Source: Pinus tabuliformis (taxonomy: Eukaryota > Streptophyta > Pinopsida > Pinales > Pinaceae). Taken from it: a stretch of DNA of 64,000 bases. The stretch lies in assembly GCA_031772625.1 (NCBI GenBank), contig CM062810.1:868763650-868827649 (forward strand), in the 5' to 3' direction. Each line of letters opens with the position of its first letter. Position 1 is the stretch's first letter. Made by a program: the position numbers and the translations under genes. Of this stretch, positions 56,714 through 64,000 are shown piece after piece. The notes beneath the pieces are model-generated. The model saw only the letters and a list, made by a program, of their open reading frames with translations, ran no database searches and was not told the DNA's origin.

Positions 56714-58120
56714 AACAAAACATAAGCACCCATTCATCTATCAACTTGAAGTGAAGACAAAGATCGATGTAAATGGGGATATGTTTAACCTTGTAGGTTC
56801 TATACCAAGAACAGAACAAGCTCATGGAGCTATTCCAATACACCCATGTGAAATACTGACAATTCCAATATCATCCGTAGCAGGCTATACAAAATAACCC
56901 ACTCTCATTATTAACTACCATCAGAAAGACAGTAACATAAAATGGTGTTAATCCAAAAACTGTAGAAGAAACCTTCATCCCATGCATTTAGATCCACTCA
57001 ACAACATTTCCTTTAGCCTTTCAAATAAACTATGTTAAAGCCTTCTCTGCAATAGAAAGGAATTTATAGAGGCAGGAGGCAAAAAAAACCATACTCTAGT
57101 AATAACTGAAGCATTTTGTAGGTGTAAAATTTAGATAACAATTTTACAAGACTCCAGACAATAAACACAATCAATTCCTAACTGCATAACAAACTAATGT
57201 AGTCTATGCATAGAAAAAATATTAGCACTCATTATAATTTTGAAACAAAGTCGAATCTCCTAAGAAAACATTTTGTATTAGCTTTGAGCTGGTGGAGTTC
57301 AGGTCTATAACACATCTCCATGCTTATTACGCCCTCACATTATCATTGTTTCCTACTCAAGAAAAAATTGGTAGCTTAGAGGTCGAAATAAGGAACTTCC
57401 CCTATCTTCTCTGTCACTGAACTACATGCCCTTTTTATTCCATAAATCCTTACCAGTTCCAGATCAAGGTGTGGATTGCACAATCCAACAACTATTTATG
57501 TTTGAAGTTATTTATATGGGAGATATAGGTAGGAGTTTGTAGGGTAGAATATTCTTGAAAAGTCCTTTAACCCTATCCTCTAAACATAGAGAGATTAATT
57601 TATATCACTTGACTTAGCAGAGGAATAGAGAAGGACACTAGTATTGAGACCATTAGTCAGCCACAATTGTTTGGGCTCCTGTATATTTTCAAATCAATGA
57701 TACTAACTCATAACATATGAATCAATCCATTACATAAACAATACCCTACTTAGAACAGATCTAATCAATACAATAGAATGAAAATAAAACTTACAACCAA
57801 GCCACAAAACATATAAAAACGCATGTTGGTGTAGAAAAAAATCAAAACCCAACTCTGAAAATAAATGCATTTTTAGGGGTAAAGGCATTTAACATACCCA
57901 ACAGGGTTTGCATCCCTGGGGGGATCATGGGGCGTTAGGTGATTTTGTTGTTGATGTTTAACACTTGTAACCACAGACTCACAGCTAGAGTCTGTAGTTG
58001 CTATGGAGGCCTGCAATAACCCCCACCCCAAAAAAATTCTCAAACTTAGAATCCAGAAGTATGTAATCCAACAAAAACCTTCTATGAAACCTCAAAAAAA
58101 AAACAAGGATTTAAAAGAAC
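56714..58120. other. Unassigned sequence
   Basis: No gene or repeat is supported up to the HD-Zip exon. 57800-58080 may be intron or flank carried with the HD-Zip fragment, but there is no direct evidence. Confidence 0.5.
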
Positions 58121-58280
58121 CATGACATTATACAACTGTATCCTGAAATAACCATTCTCGTACAACAATTGTGAGACTTGTTTATGCAAGTGGTCATTCC
58201 CATCCATTAACATCTTGTTCATGGCAGAAAGCTTTCTATTGACAGGTTGGAGACAAGAAGCTTCCTTGCGCTGCTTCTCC
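58121..58280 (-). pseudogene. HD-Zip III leucine-zipper exon fragment
   Basis: On the minus strand an acceptor (TGCATGTGTAG) precedes GAGAAGCAGCGC. The exon encodes EKQRKEASCLQPVNRKLSAM, NKMLMDGNDHLHKQVSQLLY and ENGYFRIQLYN. Class III HD-Zip factors (REVOLUTA/PHABULOSA/HB8 family) read EKQRKEASRLQxVNRKLxAMNKLLMEENDRLQKQVSQLVYENG at the end of the homeodomain and in the zipper. The splice acceptor also falls at the family's CR/EK exon boundary. Homeodomain, START and MEKHLA regions are absent nearby. EENDRL is changed to DGNDHL, which damages the zipper. This is a captured or duplicated single exon with flanking intron, not a functional gene. Confidence 0.8.
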
Positions 58281-58340
58281 CTACACATGCAACAACACAA
58301 AAAAAATGGAAACATAGGTATTTTTAGCCTATATGGGAGG

Positions 58341-58410
58341 TGTTGGAAAATGGAACTAGGTGCGGTCTTCATAATTCTACTTAAACTGCCTAACCTATGG
58401 ATTTTCCAAC
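58341..58410 (+). repeat. 5' LTR remnant, 70 bp
   Basis: The first 46 bp align with the start of the 3' LTR at 61626 (TAGGTgCGGTCTTCATAATT). The end forms the inverted terminal ATTTTCCAAC. Compared with the 3' LTR most of the interior is deleted. A PBS follows one base later. Confidence 0.6.
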
Positions 58411-58411
58411 C

Positions 58412-58423
58412 TGGTGTCAGAGC
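58412..58423 (+). promoter_or_regulatory. Retrotransposon primer-binding site (initiator tRNA-Met type)
   Basis: TGGTGTCAGAGC differs at one base from the common plant PBS TGGTATCAGAGC and lies directly after the 5' LTR remnant. Confidence 0.7.
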
Positions 58424-61400
58424 TATGGTATTGGTCAAAGGAATTTTTTGGCTAATCAAACTAATGGAACTCACCACAGGAGCTCGAATGATCTCGGTAC
58501 TACCATAGAAGGTCAGATCTCTGAAATTATTACATACTACAATGAATTGGTTTTAGTGTTGTTACACAGTGAGAAAAAATTTGGATATCACAGGTGTGCT
58601 CTTGTTATAATCACAGGCATAAGAAGAAGGGTATCATTGTCATCCCAGTCACCGTATCAACATAATCTCAGTGCTCCATAGTATTATGATCTTGTGACCT
58701 CAACTTGGCACTATTTCAGTAATGCTAACACAATATATGAGACTTAGTTCTATCACAGTAAGAAAGGCTCAATGCTATTACAAAGAGAAGGTCAGAGTAC
58801 CACTACAATGATAAGGGTTCAATTCCATCACCGTGAGAAGGCTTCACTATCAACAAAGTGAGAAGGTCTGGATACATAATAGTGATGCTATTACAATAAT
58901 ACTCTCACAGTGAATTGATGCTATTACAAGGATTTGGTATTTCCACAGTTACCACAGTTTCGGTGAAGTTACAATCATAAAAGAATTTAGGTTCTATGAT
59001 ATGTGGTCAAAGTTTTGATATGATCATAAGCTGGAGCATTGTTAAGAAGTAGTAATATTTTAGTTGATAAGGGTTCACCACAGAAAGAAGCTTTAGCTGC
59101 CACCACATTGTCACCATTAATGAACTATGCCACTCCTACAACAATGAAGATTGGGATGATGGATATTATTACTGTATGTAAACCAAAGTATGATGCTTCT
59201 TAATGGACTATGTCATCACATGAACTATACGAACTCTTTCCTTACAAACACAACCACAAATGAAGCACTCTTTCAAGATTTGAGTACAAGGAACCACATA
59301 AGTATTCTTACTACAACAATGTTAATAATCTCTCAGGAATCATAGGTATGTAAATACAAGGTAAGTATAATCATAAATATTTTCAAATATATCTAACTTC
59401 AAATGGTACATATCTAGTCTAGGATGAAATTTATATCCCTAGATAAAATGCATCATTTTGTTCTAGAGTTTACAAATAATCTAGGATTTCAAACAAAAGT
59501 CCTTGAGGAATAACCTTTTTATAGGATTCCATCCTCCATGGTTATGTAGAAGATCTAACTTCAGAAATTATATCATGCTCTTGGTATCATGCATGTTGCT
59601 TGAAAGTATATATTACAGGTATAGAATACCATGAATTGTTGAATGATCAAGGATTATGAAAGAAGGCATCACAAGATAAAGCATTGAAGATTAAAATGTT
59701 TGTCAAGAAGCAAAGGTATGATATAAATTATGAATCATTGATCTTTTCACAATAAAGGTTTATAACTTTATACATTTGATATTCTACATTACTAACATTG
59801 ATATGAATAGCTGTATTGAATCATAATGATTCTTGATAAATATACCCTCCTCATATCTTTGATTGTTTGTATAAAACCCTAGATTGGTTCTCTGGAAAAC
59901 CCTAACTTAAGGGTATGTTACTATTAATGTGTGAAACCCCTAAAACTACTTAGGGTTATTGATGGAGAAATTGCTATTATGATTTGATATATTGATAATG
60001 TCATGTTTGGGGTTTGTGGTATGATCATGGAAACCCTAAATTATTATGGTTGAAATGTTGTTGTTTGGAAAATCTAGGGTTTAGCAGCTAAACCCTAGTA
60101 GTAGTTAAAATTCTCTAGTCTGGAATTTATGAATCTATATAGTGATTGCTGAAAATTTGAAGATAGAAATCTAGGGTTTACATCAAACCCTAGTAGATGC
60201 TAGTCATCATGTTGATTAAGTTGTGATTGGTTTTGTTTGTTGAATCTCATGTATGAAGTCTTAGTGAGGAGTCTAACATATGAGTTTTGAAGGTTGTTAG
60301 ATTCATTGATCTGATTTGTTTCTAGGGTTTTCTATATAAAGAAACATGTCGTTAAAAGAATATTGAAACCCTAGATATAATGAGTTTGATATCTTTATGA
60401 GCTATGAATGTGATTTAGGGTTTGTAACTAAGCCTGGGCAAGAAGTTCAAGTATAGTCTCTTGTTGATTATGTTTGTAAAGTTTAAATGCTTTTGTTGTT
60501 ATAAGTTTTTGATATGGCTAACTTCATGCTTCTATAATTTTGGTTGTACTTGTTGTCTAAGTTGTGCAGGTACACCATCTTCAAGTTGTTGAATATGATC
60601 GTAAATTAAAATTGATGTGATAATCATGATATATGAATGACTCTGATAAGAAGTATGGAAGCCATTAAAGATTTTTTGATGCCGTAAAAAAAGAAGAAGC
60701 AGAACTCCCTAGGTTAAGAGGGAACATGGATGAAATCTCCCTAGGATAAGAGGATAGTTGTGAATATTCTTTGTACAGAAATGATTATATCCTCTCTATT
60801 TAAGAGGGAGTGAAAGATATGATTCTCTTCTTCATGTGTCATACACTACCATAACTAACAACTGCAAGTTTTAGTGAACGCCATGAGTAGGAGAAGGAAA
60901 TTGGAGAATGTACTTTGCTGTGCTGCTGAAAGAAGGAAAGCAAGGTCTGATTGAAGAATATGTTGATGCATATGAAGTAGGAAGGAAAGTGTATTATTGA
61001 GGAATCTTTTGTCAAAGATTTGGTTCATAGTCCCACTATGGAAAGTTGAGAAGAAACATCAAGTTGTCTAGAAGTCGTTGGAGGTTTGTATTTGATTATT
61101 GTATAGTATCGATTGGGGTTTTGTTTATACAGGTGAATCTCTTGAAGGCTTTGATGGAATTCTGGTTACCAATTAGTTTGATTTCGAGAGATTGGTCATC
61201 CTCGGTCTTTTGGATCAAGGAACGTTGAGGCTTTGTCAGTGAATAATTTCCTAGCAGGACATCTGGTCAGCACTCTGTGTTTATGTCTAGGTCCCGAAGT
61301 TGGAAAGGTGGCATTGGTCATTGAGCTCTAACACGTGCCTATATTTTTGTGTTGATGGTTAGAAAGTAAGCCTAATGGTACCTATAAAGGCTGAAATCTT

Positions 61401-61616
61401 GAGTCCATCTTAGTCCCACCCAGATAGATTTCCCTGGTCAGGAATCTATTCCATGGCATTGTGGTGTGTAAATTGTTGAGAGACCAATGGATAGACTTCC
61501 CTGGTGAGGAATCTAGTCCATGGCATTGTTGTGTGTAGAATTCTCCATAGATGATGTGGTTTGAGATCTTCCATGTACCTCTCTAATTATATGTAAATAT
61601 GAATACCTCGCTAGTT

Positions 61617-62067
61617 AAGAGGGAGTGTTGGCAAATGTAACTAGGTTCGGTCTTCATAATTGTACTTGAAGTCAAAATGTAATAAAAAGAATTTTATAGG
61701 TCAAGCCTCCATTGTAGGCTTTAGGTTATTGACAAAATCATTTATTATTAGGTCAAAGACTCCACCATCAAGTCATCTTCTTCAAGCAAAGTCATCAAGT
61801 CAAAATCTTCAAGTCAGCTTCATATAAATTATCCTCATGTCGGCCTTCTACAATGTCACGCCTATTCAGATGGTCACGTCAGGTTTTTAATGATGGATGA
61901 ACCACTATATATACCCAACTAAACTTGTCAGATTTCATCATCTCTGGAGCTCACATTTCAGAGGTAGTATCAGAGGTCTCTATGGGATAGTTCAGTGATC
62001 TCAGGATAAAAATTAACTCGTGAATATAAAACAGAAGTGAATATTTCATAGTAATATGTTTTAGTAA
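61617..62067 (+). repeat. Polypurine tract and 3' LTR (truncated)
   Basis: AAGAGGGAG is followed by TGTTGG. The LTR runs about 440 bp, contains TCAAGTCA-rich repeats (61755-61815) and a TATA box (ACTATATATACCCAAC, about 61908), and stops without the expected CCAACA end where the tRNA-like sequence begins at 62068. Confidence 0.65.
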
Positions 62068-62139
62068 ATTGTGCTAGCTCAATGGAAGAGCACCTACTTT
62101 ACAAGCAGGATGTTGGTGGTTCGATTCCATCATCCCTTG
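62068..62139 (+). tRNA. Second tRNA-Val(UAC)-like copy, decayed acceptor stem
   Basis: This has the same 72-nt layout as 55789-55860. The D arm GCTC-AATGGAA-GAGC and the T arm GGTGG-TTCGATT-CCATC are identical, and TAC lies at 62100-62102. The anticodon stem CCTAC/GCAGG has one mismatch at the same pair as copy 1. The acceptor strands ATTGTGC/ATCCCTT no longer pair, so this copy is a pseudogene. It lies 780 bp from a degenerate CACTA-type right end, compared with 853 bp for copy 1. Confidence 0.5.
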
Positions 62140-62919
62140 ACATCCATATGAAATGGTGACGGTCAAGGAAAGCCACCATATATACGCATCAATATTGATG
62201 AACCTCAAAGGTCCATAGCCATAAATCATTGTTGTTGATATGAAATGGTGACGGCCATTCTCTGTCATTATAGTCATTATTAATGATGAACCTCGAATGT
62301 CACCACAACACCTATGCTTCTGGTAATGTGGCTTTTGGTGATGGTCAACGAAAATCATCATATATATGCACCAATAGTGACAACCATGAAATATCCATCA
62401 CAATAAATCATTGTTATTCATATGAAATGGTGACGGTCTGTATCTGTCACTATAATCAATATTCATGATAGAGCTTGAATGTCACGATAATACCTATACT
62501 TTTGGTGACGCCACCTTTGGTGACGTTCAGTTTTTGGTGATTGAGGCTATGATCCATCATCATTGCTCATATGAAATGGCAATGGTCACTATCTATCATT
62601 ATAAATCATTATTGGTGATGGAGTTTGAGTGTTACTACAACACCTATACTTTTGGCAATGCCACCTTTGGTGACATTCAATTTTTGGTGACAGAGGCTAT
62701 GGTCTATCACCATTGCTCATATGAAATGGTGACGGTCACTATCCATCATTATAAATAATTATTGGTGACATACTTTGAATTTCAATGCAACATTTATACT
62801 TTTAGCGATGCCACCTTTGGTGACGTTCAGTTTTTGGTGATGAAGACTCTTTTGAGCATCACCAATGAGCTTCTGGTGACATTATTTGCCCCTCACCAAT
62901 GTCATTTTTTCTTTTAGTT
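62140..62919 (+). mobile_element. Second CACTA-type right end with subterminal repeats
   Basis: This aligns with 55861-56713, sharing ACATCCATATGaAATGGTGAC, CACCATATATACGCATCAATA, repeated CCACCTTTGGTGACgTTCAGTTTTTGGTGA and CCCCTCACCAATGTcATTTTTTCTTtTAG. The terminal 15-mer TTTTTTCTTTTAGTT (62905-62919) differs at two bases from the intact end, so it is probably dead. No left end lies in the window on this side. Similarity to copy 1 begins at the tRNA-like sequence. Confidence 0.75.
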
Positions 62920-64000
62920 TCAATATGTTATTGGCATAGGTGACGAGGCCCGTTGTGTATCATGTATAATTAAGCCTAAATCATTGGATTAGCTTCAACA
63001 GTAGAAAGGTGTGGGTTCATTACATTGGTGATAAATTTATGCATTATTTGATCTGGGTAGAGATAGAGCCATATTTCTAGTTATACATGTCCATTCCATA
63101 GTCTCTTTTAGGTCCTCAATATGAATGGAGTTTTATTTATGTTGAGAATGATAATTGTGAAGTTTTTATTATCGATTTTAGAAGCTTTGTTATTACGTAA
63201 GAAAATTAATTTGAATCATTTGAGAGGTTGGTGAATGGGGACATTGAAATGGATATCCAAATATCTAGAAGAAAGCATAAAACATGATGTGATGGTTCAT
63301 ATTTTTTGAAGTCAACCACCTACAAAGAGTCCAATAACAAAAGGAAACAATTCTAGTGGAACCTCTAGCGTCTTTACATTGTTTCAAAAGATAGTTATTT
63401 TGTAGACCTCTCTTAGAGCATGATTATGTTCATTATGCTTCTCAAAATAACAATCAAAATCCACAACACATTTAACAAATTTCAAGGGTTATAACCAGTG
63501 GGTAGAATCAAGGGAGAACTAAGTGACATTTCAGGGCTTTAGCATCCAACATTATAAACTAAAGGAATGAAGTTGGGCCAACTCATATATTCATAATTTT
63601 TGAGAGCTCAACCCTAAACTATAGTAACCCTTGGATGATTTTCTATGTAAATAAAATAATAATAACCAAGGTCATGGGACACATATTCCAAACTAAATGT
63701 TGGGAAAAACATAGTGATGGGAATCACTGGTGATTAATAAAAGGTTATGGAAATTGGAAAAGGAAAAGAAGCATTAATTGGTATTTGATTTATTAAATAA
63801 TGGACAATAGGAGGAAAGGGAGATGAAAGGTCAAAAATTTGCATGTGAGGAAAATTGAAGGAAAAATGAAGGGAAATGAAAAAAATTGAGGCCTCAATGA
63901 AAAAATGCATTTGAGGATCAGTTCAGATGTTTTGGTAGTTATATGGTGAAGCTCTCTATCTATTCTCTAATTCTCTCACACTCTTGCACACTTATATTTT
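62920..64000. other. Unassigned sequence to the window edge
   Basis: No gene, terminal repeat or RNA is supported. It is AT-rich with several A-runs (for example 63830-63910). Confidence 0.5.

Larger units (their letters stand above)
58341..62067 (+). mobile_element. Non-coding LTR retrotransposon (LARD-like), 3' LTR truncated
   Basis: A short 5' LTR remnant (58341-58410) begins TGTTGGaAAATGgAACTAGG and ends ATTTTCCAAC. A primer-binding site, TGGTGTCAGAGC (58412-58423), matches the plant initiator-tRNA-Met PBS with one change. A polypurine tract AAGAGGGAG (61617-61625) precedes the 3' LTR starting TGTTGGcAAATGtAACTAGG at 61626. The interior (about 3.2 kb) has no gag or pol motif. It contains CAcAGTGAGAAGG-type repeats (58800-58920) and duplicated CTCCCTAGGtTAAGAGGGA words (60700-60830). 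The element could only have moved with proteins from another retrotransposon. Confidence 0.7.

Overview
This window looks like nuclear DNA of a seed plant with a large, transposon-rich genome, most likely a gymnosperm (inference). It is AT-rich, contains no complete intact host gene, and is filled with decayed plant LINEs, Ty3/gypsy and Ty1/copia fragments, CACTA-type ends, tandem satellites and short fragments of recognisable plant genes (CYP707-like P450, MAP kinase kinase, HD-Zip III, an FNBP4-like protein). There are no operons, bacterial signals or rRNA genes.

Layout. 1-3842: a satellite with a monomer of about 575 bp, running off the left edge. 3843-12100: short tandem duplications, a 5'-truncated LINE on the minus strand (6281-8211, RNase H visible) and a decayed gypsy gag-protease-RT fragment (10941-12095). 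12432-14155: a plus-strand LINE remnant. 16706-18500: minus-strand remnants (a coiled-coil frame and a copia RT). 18780-20200: another LINE remnant. 20430-21345: an array with a repeat of about 75 bp that abuts the best-preserved coding region, 21528-25056. That region is a two-exon frame joining tandem DUF8039-like modules to a DUF7869-like RNase H-fold (transposase-like) core. It is broken by only two in-frame stops. 25057-27990 is an AT-rich tail with a large duplication. 28021-30790 is an FNBP4-like pseudogene that keeps an intron and has a duplicated piece.

31567-56713 is bounded by inverted CACTACAAGAAAAAA termini and a matching 3-bp flank (AAC). I read it as one giant non-autonomous CACTA-type element of about 25.1 kb. 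It holds a G-poor satellite (32600-36050, with an inverted copy near the right end), a gypsy integrase remnant, P450 and MAPKK fragments, a SINE candidate and a direct duplication of about 3 kb (46225-49280 and 51288-54960). Just inside its right end is a tRNA-Val(UAC)-like sequence with canonical layout. The same tRNA-plus-CACTA-end unit recurs at 62068-62919.

56714-64000: an isolated HD-Zip III zipper exon, a non-coding LTR retrotransposon with PBS and PPT (58341 to about 62067), the second tRNA/CACTA-end unit, and unassigned sequence.

Functionally the window is a record of mobile elements nesting, capturing host exons and decaying. The two parts most worth study are the DUF8039-DUF7869 frame and the tRNA-bearing CACTA family.
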